From: a virus
Length of the DNA stretch: 53,873 bases
Strand: one strand, 5' to 3'
Virus record (IMG/VR): IMGVR_UViG_3300033553_000840
Coordinates: 1 to 53,873 of that record
How positions within the stretch are numbered: the first letter of the stretch is position 1; every line of letters begins with the position of its first letter. The position numbers and the translations under genes were made by a program. The notes below the pieces were generated by a model, which was given only the letters and a program-made list of their open reading frames with translations, was not told the DNA's origin and did not search any database. Below are positions 1 to 6,524 of the stretch, in pieces.

Positions 1-462
1 TCAGCCTCCCATCACTTCGAAGAGTGAGAGTTGCCCTTCCTTTTTCAGATCTTCCTCTTTTTTCTTCTTCTCCTCTTCCTGACGTTCAATGGCTTTCTGT
101 TGCCTTTCAGCTTCTTTCCTGGCTTTTTCCTCTTCCGCTTTCTTCTCTGCTTCCTCTTTTCGTTTCCGTTCCTCTTCCATGGCTTTCTGTTCCAGGGCAA
201 CGTCGTCCAGCTGGTAGTAGTCAATGGCCATTTGGAACACTTCCTGGTCTGGGATCCAGCCGGATCCTGTTACTCGCTTTTTGACCTCTTTATCAACGTG
301 GTTGATGCATTTGGTCAGGGTTTTGTGTTCTTGCATCACCAGGGCGGCGAAGGTCTCGTCTGTGTCGGCCATGGTGATCAGGTGCTGGGCTATGGGTGCC
401 ACGGGCATGGTTGGGTTTTGTACGCTTGTCTTTTCTGTTTTCATCTTTTCGGCAGCGGTCAT
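1..462 (-). CDS. PcfK-like protein, Cas9 inhibitor AcrIIA9 family (phage A)
   Basis: 153-residue protein whose stop codon lies at the window edge. The N-terminal half (APIAQHLI, the MQEHKTLTKC stretch, AIDYYQLDD) matches what I recall of the PcfK-like family, which NCBI also names AcrIIA9; the C-terminal third is a charged Lys/Glu coiled coil ending in LSLFEVMGG. A near-identical protein is at 48591-49052. In phage B it is followed by a PcfJ-like gene, so the same is expected left of this window. AcrIIA9 members bind and inhibit type II-A Cas9; whether this member does so is inference. It is the promoter-distal visible gene of the leftward early operon. Confidence 0.8.
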   Translation of the reverse strand: MTAAEKMKTEKTSVQNPTMPVAPIAQHLITMADTDETFAALVMQEHKTLTKCINHVDKEVKKRVTGSGWIPDQEVFQMAIDYYQLDDVALEQKAMEEERKRKEEAEKKAEEEKARKEAERQQKAIERQEEEKKKKEEDLKKEGQLSLFEVMGG

Positions 463-468
463 CGTTCT

Positions 469-681
469 TCACCTCTTTCTCTCTTTGTAAACCCTTGTTA
501 CGTCCAGTTCTTCCACGACGACCAAGGGCTTCGATCCTTCCTTTCTAAATTCTGGAGGGACTATTCGGGTCATTACGTAATGTTTATGTACTTCCGTTTC
601 TTCTGCATCAATGTTCAGTATGCTAAACTTGTCCGCTGGGTAGTCGTCCTCTAATGTGGTTTTACAGTACACTTTTAACAT
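469..681 (-). CDS. Conserved small phage protein
   Basis: 70-residue acidic/basic mixed protein of unknown function, starting MLKVYCKTTLEDDYPAD. Its counterpart in phage B (49059-49271) differs at one residue, far closer than the other shared genes, so this block was exchanged recently or is under strong constraint. It sits directly upstream of the PcfK-like gene in both phages (6-bp gap), which suggests cotranslation and perhaps a shared role. Confidence 0.75.
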   Translation of the reverse strand: MLKVYCKTTLEDDYPADKFSILNIDAEETEVHKHYVMTRIVPPEFRKEGSKPLVVVEELDVTRVYKERKR

Positions 682-703
682 GGGCAGGCCTCCTTATCAG
701 CTT

Positions 704-1360
704 TTATAAAGCAAAACGGTGGTTTCCAATGTCAGTGACGGTCTGGCGGGTCCTGATCCAGTGGCCACGGCTGACGATGCGTGGGTTGTAAAAATACAAT
801 GCATTTTCTTCGATGATGCGGTGGCCTTTCAGTGCGTCTGCCACTGCCTGGCGTGCTGTGTCACTGGGTGTGATGGTGTTGATGATGCCTTTGGCCACCG
901 GGCAAAACTGACCAGGTTGGAGGATAACAGCTTTGATGGTGTCAGGGAATGCTGGGCTTAGTGTACGGTCAATGACCACGTTGGCCACTGCCAGCTGGCC
1001 TTCATAGCTTTCTCCCTGGGCTTCTGCTGTGACTAAACGTTCCAGAAGTTCAAGTTCTTCGTCAGTGACAGTGACATCTGGGCGCATTGAATCAAACTTG
1101 TAGATCAAGTCATTAACCTCCTGGATGCGCCGGAGTAAAGTCTCTTCCAGGATCTCTTTCTGATGCTGCAGGTTTTCAACCTCAAGCTGAAGTCGGGCAA
1201 CATCTTCTCGTTGCTCCTGCAGTAGTGCTTTATATTCGTTTTTTAAGGTGGTGTTGATGGCCAATGATAAGGCCAGGATGGTAAGAATAAGAAGGAAATA
1301 CGGACCTGTTCCGTGCCACCAGGGGCGACGGTTAAAGAATTGTGGCTTTTCTACTCTCAT
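704..1360 (-). CDS. Membrane-anchored SleB-type cell wall hydrolase
   Basis: About 218 residues from the ATG preceded by GGAGGG. An N-terminal membrane segment (after RRPWWHGTGPYF) is followed by a coiled coil and a C-terminal Hydrolase_2/SleB-like domain: RLVTAEAQGESYEGQLAVA, then PGQFCPVA and the closing HWIRTR...IGNHRFAL motif. SleB-type enzymes are lytic transglycosylases or amidase-like hydrolases of cortex or peptidoglycan. It lies in the early operon, not with the holin and endolysin, so a role in entry, membrane-tethered wall remodelling or host interference is as likely as lysis. Phage B has a diverged copy at 50451-51110. Confidence 0.8.
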   Translation of the reverse strand: MRVEKPQFFNRRPWWHGTGPYFLLILTILALSLAINTTLKNEYKALLQEQREDVARLQLEVENLQHQKEILEETLLRRIQEVNDLIYKFDSMRPDVTVTDEELELLERLVTAEAQGESYEGQLAVANVVIDRTLSPAFPDTIKAVILQPGQFCPVAKGIINTITPSDTARQAVADALKGHRIIEENALYFYNPRIVSRGHWIRTRQTVTDIGNHRFAL

Positions 1361-1389
1361 TGGCGTGCCCTCCTTTGTTGTGGTATAAT
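1360..1389 (+). promoter_or_regulatory. Putative promoter opposing the early operon
   Basis: TTGGCG (1360-1365), 18-bp spacer, TATAAT (1384-1389) with the extended -10 TGG directly before it. It faces right, opposite to all flanking genes, and overlaps the start codon and ribosome binding site of the hydrolase gene. The same arrangement occurs in phage B at 51111-51140, with TTGTGRTATAAT shared. Confidence 0.45.
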
Positions 1390-1395
1390 TAGGTA

Positions 1396-1465
1396 TCAAA
1401 GTGTTACATGTTTTGTTTCACGATCCTCGTCAGTTGCAGCTGGCGGGGATCATTCTATTTCGTCA
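1396..1465 (+). ncRNA. Candidate short RNA with 12-bp hairpin
   Basis: Downstream of the promoter at 1360-1389 a U-rich leader leads into a hairpin at 1422-1451: GATCCTCGTCAG, loop TTGCAG, CTGGCGGGGATC. All 12 pairs form only as plus-strand RNA because two are G-U; on the minus strand they would be A-C mismatches. Phage B has a hairpin with different sequence at the same 38-bp distance from TATAAT. The hairpin covers the stop codon of the minus-strand gene 1450-1617. Start and end are estimates. Confidence 0.35.
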
Positions 1466-1617
1466 AGTTCTCGTATTAACAATTCCAATAGTTCAGATGT
1501 GTTAAGATTAGCCTCAATTGATGCGTCTTCAAATTTCTTGTTTATAATTAAAGTTTCCAATTCTTTGATCGATTCTTTCAGATCTGACAGCGCTTCCAGG
1601 CTTTTTTTTCTTTTCAC
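1450..1617 (-). CDS. Small charged protein
   Basis: 55 residues from a GTG start preceded by GGGGAGG (9-nt spacing). Helical, charged, rich in Glu/Lys/Leu, probably a coiled coil (SLEALSDLKESIKELE). The start overlaps the stop of the upstream gene by one base (TAGTG), which indicates coupled translation. The positional equivalent in phage B is 51201-51401, whose C-terminus is similar (KKLDETE against RELDEIE). Function unknown. Confidence 0.55.
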   Translation of the reverse strand: MKRKKSLEALSDLKESIKELETLIINKKFEDASIEANLNTSELLELLIRELDEIE

Positions 1618-1793
1618 TACTTAAACCTCCCCATCAAAATATCCAAGATGCTTCTACGTTTTTTATCTCTTAACTTACACTTTGGATCTGCATCACAGTG
1701 GTCTTCTTTTGATGCCTTGCAGCCTGGTTTCCATTGATAGAATGAACTCCACTGGCGTATTGCATAAGGGCATATGTCGTTGTGTTTTGGCAT
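1617..1793 (-). CDS. Small Cys-containing protein
   Basis: 58 residues, ATG preceded by GAGAGGAGG. Starts MPKHNDICPYAIRQWSSFYQ and contains a cysteine series (GCKASKEDHCDADPKCK) that could bind a metal such as zinc, followed by a basic C-terminus. Unknown function; position in the early operon is the only context. No equivalent seen in phage B. Confidence 0.6.
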   Translation of the reverse strand: MPKHNDICPYAIRQWSSFYQWKPGCKASKEDHCDADPKCKLRDKKRRSILDILMGRFK

Positions 1794-1808
1794 TGTCTAT
1801 GCCTCCTC

Positions 1809-1889
1809 TCATTGTTTTGAGTAGTAGCACACAGTTGCGGCCATGATGCTAACGATTAGCACTGCGATCATCAGTGCCAGGAATAACAT
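1809..1889 (-). CDS. 26-residue single-span membrane peptide
   Basis: ATG with AAAGGAG at good spacing opens a 26-codon frame that is one hydrophobic helix (LFLALMIAVLIVSIMAATV) with a short polar tail. It overlaps the 3' end of the upstream gene (1849-2295) by 41 bp. Phage B has a different single-span protein (51690-51887) in the same slot, which supports a real membrane gene here. Function unknown. Confidence 0.5.
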   Translation of the reverse strand: MLFLALMIAVLIVSIMAATVCYYSKQ

Positions 1890-2295
1890 TTGATACGCTC
1901 CTTTCCCTGGGTCTTTTCCTGTTTAAGAGTATTTTCTCCAGCTGATCATTTGTGTACTGTCCTGCCCTGCTGGTTTCGGGTGGCAGGTGAAACCCTGTCT
2001 TGTTGGCCGTATTTGTAGTTTTAGGTGCTTCTGATGGCGTGTAATTTTTGTCCAGGTAATCGATGTAACCGCTGATAAAGAATGTACTGCCGTACTGGTA
2101 GGCCAGTTGAAATCCTCCCGCCCTTTTTTGTTGAACCTCTTCCACGTATCTTTGGATAGCTCTGGCCATGTGATCACAACCAATCCGGTGCAGCTCTTTC
2201 TTGCGCTCTGTTTTGATTTTGCCTTTGCCCTTTTTTTCCGGGTACAATTTCCAAAGTTTTTCAAATGTCTGCTCATAGGGCTTTTGTTCTTGCAT
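1849..2295 (-). CDS. Replisome organizer-like phage protein
   Basis: 148 residues from the ATG (MQEQKPYEQTF) preceded by GGAGGGAG. The segment FEKLWKLYPEKKGKGKIKT followed by a helical region and FQLAYQYGSTFFISGYIDYLD resembles the C-terminal domain of phage replication initiator/replisome organizer proteins that begin F-x-x-x-W-x-x-Y-P-x-K. The short length and absence of a winged-helix origin-binding domain suggest a helicase-loading or accessory role; this is inference. Phage B copy: 51892-52305. Confidence 0.55.
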   Translation of the reverse strand: MQEQKPYEQTFEKLWKLYPEKKGKGKIKTERKKELHRIGCDHMARAIQRYVEEVQQKRAGGFQLAYQYGSTFFISGYIDYLDKNYTPSEAPKTTNTANKTGFHLPPETSRAGQYTNDQLEKILLNRKRPRERSVSNVIPGTDDRSANR

Positions 2296-2309
2296 GCTCT
2301 CCCTCCTTA

Positions 2310-2477
2310 TTATGTGATCCACACACCCATGGCTTCCAACCGTCCAGGGTATATCTGGTCGTTGTCATGCATCTTTCTTAGCTTCCAGTTGAAAATTACA
2401 ATGGCTTTAGGGTATGGTCTTGTGTAGATTCTTCTTGGTCTGGCTGGTGTTCGTGCATTGGCTTTTTTTCTTGGCAC
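2310..2477 (-). CDS. Small basic protein
   Basis: 55 residues from a GTG start (after GAGAGGTGATCAA). The first 25 residues are very basic (PRKKANARTPARPRRIYTRP), then AIVIFNWKLRK and a mixed tail. Nucleic-acid binding is plausible from composition only. The longer in-frame ATG at 2525 lies inside the neighbouring gene, so the GTG start is preferred. Confidence 0.55.
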   Translation of the reverse strand: MPRKKANARTPARPRRIYTRPYPKAIVIFNWKLRKMHDNDQIYPGRLEAMGVWIT

Positions 2478-2481
2478 TTGA

Positions 2482-2703
2482 TCACCTCTCTGCTGTCCTC
2501 CTCTTCTTCCTTTGCTTCTCTGCATCTTTAAGTGGTGCCCAGTAAATCGGATCTTTGCCCCAAAATCTTAAATGAATTACAGGTACTCTTTGTCCGGCGT
2601 GCTTAACAAACATTCCCTTGCCATCTTTTCGAAGAATCCGCAACACATGTTTTTCATTGTTTGAGTCAGAAATCATGATGAGCTTTCCTACATTTTTGTC
2701 CAT
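2482..2703 (-). CDS. Small conserved early protein
   Basis: 73 residues with a GGGAGG site upstream. Starts MDKNVGKLIMISDSNNEK. Phage B carries what looks like a truncated relative (52320-52388, IGKLTMITDEEG). The central part (GMFVKHAGQRVPVIHLRFWG) looks like a small beta-rich fold. Function unknown. Confidence 0.65.
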   Translation of the reverse strand: MDKNVGKLIMISDSNNEKHVLRILRKDGKGMFVKHAGQRVPVIHLRFWGKDPIYWAPLKDAEKQRKKRRTAER

Positions 2704-2715
2704 GGCTGCCTCCCA

Positions 2716-2907
2716 TTACTGGCTCCTCTTCTTCATTTCCTCTTCCCTCATTTTGGCAACTACTTCCTGTGTGGTCATGCCTGTAAGCAGTAGGCAATAT
2801 CCTTCGGCCAGTTCATCGTCGGGGATCTCTTTGGTACCGCTTTTCCATCGGCAGATTTCTTTTCCTGTCTTACGGTCAAACTTTACGGTGGTTAAATCCA
2901 TTAACAC
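2716..2907 (-). CDS. Small early protein
   Basis: 63 residues from a GTG start, 7 nt after GGAGG. Sequence VKFDRKTGKEICRWKSGTKE then a helical acidic tail ending MREEEMKKRSQ. No family recognised. It lies between the antirepressor gene and the gene at 2482-2703, with short gaps, as part of the same operon. Confidence 0.6.
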   Translation of the reverse strand: MLMDLTTVKFDRKTGKEICRWKSGTKEIPDDELAEGYCLLLTGMTTQEVVAKMREEEMKKRSQ

Positions 2908-2918
2908 GGTACTGCCTC

Positions 2919-3623
2919 CTATCTGGCCACGGCCTGTTCTTCCTCTTCCACCAGTTTCTTGATAATGTACAGCTGGCCTGATCCGGTCACTCTGGTTGTT
3001 CGGTGGGTGAAGGTACCTTTTGATGTTTCCACAACGCCTTCTGTTACTTCAAAATATCCCCGTTCAATAAAGCGCTGATATGGTTCGGTCTTTCCTCTGA
3101 AGATCATGCCCCAGTCCCGTAGTTTCTGCCACAGTCGTTTTTCTCCAATTCTGATTCCGTCTTTGGAAGCCAACTTGGCTACTTCTCTCACCAGTAGGGT
3201 GTTTTCACTTGCGGCAATTTGCTTTTGGAACCTTTCTGCACTTTTAAGCTTTTGAGTCAGATTGTTGATGGTTCGGTCTGACATTTGAAGTGCTCTCGCC
3301 ATTACCATTTCCGGTGAATTCCATGCCTTTTCAACTTCAATAAAATATTGCCTGATTTCGTGGGATTTCGGTCCACCGGAGATCATACACAGATGTTTTG
3401 CAGCTTCCAGAGTGAGAACATAGTCTGTGCCTGGCCGTCCTCCGGTACTTTCCTCCAAAATTGGGGTAAAGTCATTCCCCTCGATGAACTCAATTTTTTC
3501 CACCTGGTATCTAAACCATGCTGAGAAATCTTTTCTGATGCCCAGTTTTTCATGCAATTCTTTTGCGCTCACCAGCTGCTCATTCTGCTCTTTGTCAAAA
3601 CTCACTTTGATCAGTTCGCCCAT
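2919..3623 (-). CDS. Antirepressor, AntA/AntB domain plus KilA-C
   Basis: 234 residues from the ATG after GGAAGGAG. The N-terminal part (VSAKELHEKLGIRKDFSAWF, LEESTGGRPGTDYVLTLEAAKH) is an AntA/AntB antirepressor domain. The C-terminal 110 residues (LLVREVAKLASKDGIRIGEK, LWQKLRDWGMIFRG, RTTRVTGSGQLYIIKKL) are a phage KilAC/ANT domain. Such proteins relieve CI repression or modulate early expression. Phage B has a partner with the same C-terminal type but a Rha N-terminus (53133-53873), a typical domain swap between related phages. Confidence 0.88.
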   Translation of the reverse strand: MGELIKVSFDKEQNEQLVSAKELHEKLGIRKDFSAWFRYQVEKIEFIEGNDFTPILEESTGGRPGTDYVLTLEAAKHLCMISGGPKSHEIRQYFIEVEKAWNSPEMVMARALQMSDRTINNLTQKLKSAERFQKQIAASENTLLVREVAKLASKDGIRIGEKRLWQKLRDWGMIFRGKTEPYQRFIERGYFEVTEGVVETSKGTFTHRTTRVTGSGQLYIIKKLVEEEEQAVAR

Positions 3624-3624
3624 T

Positions 3625-3825
3625 TCACTGCTCCTTCCCAATAACCATGGTTACACCTAGTGCTTTTAAAACCTTATGTGCTGATTCAAGACTTGGTTCT
3701 CGTTGGCCACTTTCCCAGTAGGTGATGGCTCTTCCAGATATTCCAGCCTTCTTTCCAAGCGCATTAGCACTTAAACCTTTTTTTATTCGTTCATTTTGAA
3801 CTATTTTTGTAAATTTATCATTCAT
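3625..3825 (-). CDS. XRE-family transcriptional regulator
   Basis: 66 residues from the ATG after AGAGGTG. A single helix-turn-helix domain: ERIKKGLSANALGKKAGISG then RAITYWESGQREPSLESAHK. It is separated from the antirepressor ATG by only one base pair, so they are cotranscribed. Probably a second small repressor controlling its own early operon or the divergent genes starting at 3909. Confidence 0.8.
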   Translation of the reverse strand: MNDKFTKIVQNERIKKGLSANALGKKAGISGRAITYWESGQREPSLESAHKVLKALGVTMVIGKEQ

Positions 3826-3908
3826 TAGGATTGACACCTCTTTAACTTTCATATACTATATGTTGTAGGAACAGTTGTTTATGACTCAACATAGAGGGGG
3901 TGATCGTT

Positions 3909-4046
3909 ATGGTTAAGAATAAGAAACAGACTTCTTCTAAAGCAGCCAGTGCCGCTTCAGACGTTTTGCGTGATAAACGTACTAGTAAAAAATCGAAAAC
4001 GGCTGCAGCTAGTGCTTTAGCTCAAAAATCATCTAAGAAGAAATAG
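3909..4046 (+). CDS. Lys/Ala/Ser-rich 45-residue peptide
   Basis: ATG with GAGGGGGTGAT upstream; 45 codons. The product is built of Lys, Ala and Ser (KKQTSSKAASAASDVLRDKR then SKKSKTAAASALAQKS). I recall similar short KxxSxKxAS...LRDKxxS...AASALxQ peptides in genomic islands of unrelated bacteria, but cannot confirm. It is transcribed against the surrounding early operon, with 4080-4304 downstream, so it looks like an inserted moron unit. Function unknown. Confidence 0.7.
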   Translation: MVKNKKQTSSKAASAASDVLRDKRTSKKSKTAAASALAQKSSKKK

Positions 4047-4079
4047 AGGCTTGTAGTTATATTTATGGAGGTGTGAAGT

Positions 4080-4304
4080 ATGTGGAATGTTGCTATCCAG
4101 CTTAAATCAAGTTCTGTGATCACTATCAACGGATTAACTTCTATCAAATATGTTGGTGTAAATGAGTCCATACTTTCTGGTGATAAAATTTCAGAATTTG
4201 TTCTTCCGCCTGGTGGAGTTCTTACTTTTGTATCAGAGAATGAAATAAGTACATTGTCCGCTAAAGAGATCCAGTTTGTTAATCTGTCAAAGAATGAGTT
4301 TTAG
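4080..4304 (+). CDS. Small beta-rich hypothetical protein
   Basis: 74 residues, ATG after GGAGGTGTGA. Alternating hydrophobic pattern (IQLKSSSVITINGLTSIKYV, FVLPPGGVLTFVSENEI) suggests a small all-beta protein. Second gene of the two-gene plus-strand moron. Its stop overlaps the end of the convergent gene 4301-4693 by 4 bp. Confidence 0.65.
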   Translation: MWNVAIQLKSSSVITINGLTSIKYVGVNESILSGDKISEFVLPPGGVLTFVSENEISTLSAKEIQFVNLSKNEF

Positions 4305-4693
4305 TCTTGTTTTTTTTCTGATCCTGAGTGCTTAGTCAGTTTATGATCGATTAGTTCCAACGGGCTAAAAATCTTGATAAGGTCCGGCATGATTTTCAAT
4401 GCTTCTTCTGACGCTTGTTCACTGTTCATCATTGTTTGCTCGATAAACCTTGCTACGATTACTTTCAGGTTGACAGGCTGCTCCTGAACTCGCCCTTCAT
4501 GGGCAGCCAGTTCCTCTTCCAGATTGTCGATGTATCTGTTTTTGGTTTGTACATATTTGGTCAGATTTTCGATCTGCTTGTCCTTATCCTTGATCTGCTC
4601 CACAAGGGCATCAATCGTGTTTCTAATTTCTGGTATGTCTGCGGTGTTAATGGTTACAGTTAATTCTCTTAAGTCTCGTTTTGATTCACTCAT
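4301..4693 (-). CDS. Coiled-coil hypothetical protein
   Basis: 130 residues. Residues 20-70 form a long coiled coil (DALVEQIKDKDKQIENLTKY and further heptads); the C-terminal part is helical and acidic, ending in HSGSEKKQD. No recognised family. It is isolated between plus-strand genes, with its promoter probably in 4694-4758. Confidence 0.6.
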   Translation of the reverse strand: MSESKRDLRELTVTINTADIPEIRNTIDALVEQIKDKDKQIENLTKYVQTKNRYIDNLEEELAAHEGRVQEQPVNLKVIVARFIEQTMMNSEQASEEALKIMPDLIKIFSPLELIDHKLTKHSGSEKKQD

Positions 4694-4758
4694 TTTTATC
4701 CTCCTCTTCCGTTTTTAAAATAGTGAATGATATACTGTTATGTAAAGGGGGCGATACC

Positions 4759-5088
4759 ATGTTGGATAAACAATCAAAGAAAGTGCTTAACGTTTTAATT
4801 TCATTAGCTGATGAGCGTAATCTTGTGGTTTCACTTGAGAAACTTTATGATCGAGTACCGAAAAAACATGCCATTGATTCAATCTATTACCTGTCAAGAA
4901 AGGAGTATCTTGTCGTTTTTCCTGGTGAAGATGAACCTGGCGGTGTTCAAGTTCTTTACGAGGGCTTGCACCACAGCAATTTTAACTGGCTTGAATTAAA
5001 GTCTTTCATTATTCGAAGCGTGACAACTCCTATTTTTATTTCAGCTGTTACTGCTTTAATCACTCTACATATCAAAGGCCTCTTCTAA
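4759..5088 (+). CDS. Winged-helix-like membrane-tethered protein
   Basis: 109 residues from the ATG after AAAGGGGGCGAT. The first 75 residues look like a small winged helix (VLNVLISLADERNLVVSLEK, IDSIYYLSRKEYLVVFPGED). The C-terminus is one hydrophobic segment (TTPIFISAVTALITLHIKGL). It converges with and overlaps by 17 bp the gene 5072-5404, which also ends in a membrane segment. Candidate superinfection-exclusion or regulatory pair; inference only. Confidence 0.6.
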   Translation: MLDKQSKKVLNVLISLADERNLVVSLEKLYDRVPKKHAIDSIYYLSRKEYLVVFPGEDEPGGVQVLYEGLHHSNFNWLELKSFIIRSVTTPIFISAVTALITLHIKGLF

Positions 5089-5404
5089 CAGCAATCAACT
5101 CTATGATCAGTATTGTTGTTATTATGCTAAGCACTATTGGTAGTAATATTTCTAATATTTTTTTGTCGATCTCACGTACTTTTTTTTCATCCATGATTTC
5201 TCTAACCTCCCGGCTTCTCTCTTTTCGGTGCTCATTGTTATAGTGAGCCTGCAGTACACTTAATGGCGTTTCTTTAAGATATTCGACTGAGTACATATGC
5301 CAGGTCGGGAAAGTCATGATTTGATATTTACTAATGTCTACTGCATTGATGCTTTTCAACCATTCGATCTGTTCAGGTTCCAATTGATCTTTGAATTGAT
5401 CCAT
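5072..5404 (-). CDS. Small membrane-anchored hypothetical protein
   Basis: 110 residues from the ATG preceded by AAAGGAG (MDQFKDQLEPEQIEWLKSIN). Soluble helical N-terminus, charged linker (EVREIMDEKKVREIDKK), C-terminal membrane helix (ILLPIVLSIITTILIIELIA) and positive tail VRRGL, giving an N-in or tail-anchored topology. Unknown function; lies just downstream of the Cro-like gene, where exclusion proteins are often found. Confidence 0.6.
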   Translation of the reverse strand: MDQFKDQLEPEQIEWLKSINAVDISKYQIMTFPTWHMYSVEYLKETPLSVLQAHYNNEHRKERSREVREIMDEKKVREIDKKILEILLPIVLSIITTILIIELIAVRRGL

Positions 5405-5465
5405 CTGGCCATCTCCTTTCAGTCCCTCTTCCACGTTTTTATTTTTGGTTATTACACAATATATA

Positions 5466-5483
5466 AGTCGCGATTATGCGACT
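5466..5483. promoter_or_regulatory. Operator-like palindrome AGTCGC-N6-GCGACT
   Basis: Perfect inverted repeat AGTCGC GATTAT GCGACT overlapping the stop codon of the Cro-like gene. The same arms with a different centre occur at 5716-5733, so the pair bracket the gene. Likely binding sites for the Cro-like protein or CI. Confidence 0.6.
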
Positions 5484-5692
5484 ATATCGTTAAAAAAAAT
5501 CACCATAGCTTCTTCTTGAGTGAGTTTTAATATCTCAACTAGTTTATTTGCTTCACCAATAGAAAAATTTATACCATCATTCTTCATTTTCCGATGAAAA
5601 GTACTGTTATCGATACCTATCATATTTGCTGTTTTTTCAATGGTTAAACCGTTTTCAGCAATTTTACCCTTTAATTTCATCACATTCGCCAT
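5474..5692 (-). CDS. Cro-like regulator
   Basis: 72 residues with a helix-turn-helix: ENGLTIEKTANMIGIDNSTF then HRKMKNDGINFSIGEANKLV. First gene of the leftward early operon, divergent from the CI gene; its promoter is at 5742-5769 and its start has AGGAGG upstream. This is the standard Cro position in Firmicutes phages. It probably binds the AGTCGC palindromes at 5466 and 5716. Confidence 0.8.
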   Translation of the reverse strand: MANVMKLKGKIAENGLTIEKTANMIGIDNSTFHRKMKNDGINFSIGEANKLVEILKLTQEEAMVIFFNDIVA

Positions 5693-5715
5693 GCATATTA
5701 CCTCCTTTATTTATT

Positions 5716-5733
5716 AGTCGCTTTTATGCGACT
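5716..5733. promoter_or_regulatory. Operator-like palindrome at the early promoter
   Basis: AGTCGC TTTTAT GCGACT, perfect arms identical to those at 5466-5483. It sits immediately downstream of the predicted start site of the leftward early promoter, where a bound repressor would block initiation or clearance. Confidence 0.65.
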
Positions 5734-5741
5734 TTTATTCT

Positions 5742-5769
5742 ATTATACATGTTCAATTTTTTCTGTCAA
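5742..5769 (-). promoter_or_regulatory. Leftward early promoter, sigma-A consensus
   Basis: On the minus strand TTGACA (5764-5769), 16-bp spacer, TATAAT (5742-5747): both hexamers are perfect matches. It would start transcription near 5735, upstream of the Cro-like gene, and drive the whole early operon of phage A. Confidence 0.8.
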
Positions 5770-5818
5770 TAGATTTTGTCTTAATTATGCGTTTTTTTAT
5801 ATCTTTTTTGTTTTATAT

Positions 5819-5836
5819 TATTGCATATGTGCAATA
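5819..5836. promoter_or_regulatory. Second palindrome upstream of CI
   Basis: TATTGCA TATG TGCAATA, perfect 7-bp arms, 36 bp before the CI start codon and just ahead of a TATAAT at 5839. It has no similarity to the AGTCGC operators, so it may be the autoregulatory CI site. Confidence 0.45.
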
Positions 5837-5871
5837 TATATAATATTCTAAAGATATTAGGAGGTGATAGT

Positions 5872-6513
5872 ATGGCTTCACTTGTAGCTCAACGCATAAA
5901 AGATAGAAGAAAAGAACTAGGTTATAGCGCAGAATATTTAGCCGATAAGCTTGGCATCAACAGATCAACTGTTTATAGGTATGAAGCTGGTGAAATTGAT
6001 AGTGTTGATGTACGTGTCGCGTACGAATATTCAAGAATTCTTGGAGTTTCAATAGGTTACCTTATGGGGTGGACTGATGATAAATATGATTATAAAGAAG
6101 ATCTTTCGCAGCCTAATTCTCATTTTAATGCAGTATGTATACCTTTACTCGGAACAATAGCAGCAGGGTTGCCTATACTAGCAGAAGAAAACATCGAAGA
6201 TCACTTTTACATAGATGCCCGGATGAAGGCTGATTTTGCATTGCGAATTAAAGGAGATAGCATGATTGATGCTGGTATCTTTGAAAATGACGTGGTGTTT
6301 CTGAAACGTCAAGATGATCTTGAGAATGGGCAGATTGGCGCTGTTCTTGTTGAGGATGAAGCCACTCTGAAAAAGTTTTACCGAGATGGCAGTACCATTG
6401 TGCTTCAGTCTGAAAATGACAAATACCGCCCAATCATCCTGACCAATGGCAATGTGCGCATACTGGGCAAGCTGGTGGCGGTATTGAATTTTAAGGACAC
6501 TACTATAATTTAG
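5872..6513 (+). CDS. CI-like repressor with LexA-type peptidase domain
   Basis: 213 residues from the ATG after AGGAGGTGAT. N-terminal XRE helix-turn-helix (RRKELGYSAEYLADKLGINR, STVYRYEAGE). The C-terminal S24 peptidase domain has the Ala-Gly cleavage site in GTIAAGLPIL, the catalytic serine in IKGDSMIDAG and the lysine in ATLKKF. RecA-stimulated self-cleavage would induce the prophage under DNA damage. First gene of the rightward lysogeny operon, divergent from the Cro-like gene. Confidence 0.92.
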   Translation: MASLVAQRIKDRRKELGYSAEYLADKLGINRSTVYRYEAGEIDSVDVRVAYEYSRILGVSIGYLMGWTDDKYDYKEDLSQPNSHFNAVCIPLLGTIAAGLPILAEENIEDHFYIDARMKADFALRIKGDSMIDAGIFENDVVFLKRQDDLENGQIGAVLVEDEATLKKFYRDGSTIVLQSENDKYRPIILTNGNVRILGKLVAVLNFKDTTII

Positions 6514-6524
6514 GGGGCGATCAT

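Noticed and set aside
31-654. Long plus-strand frame of 207 codons with Phe/Leu-rich translation
   Set aside because: It is the antisense of the Lys/Glu-rich PcfK-like gene, repeated identically opposite the phage B copy, and has no ribosome site.
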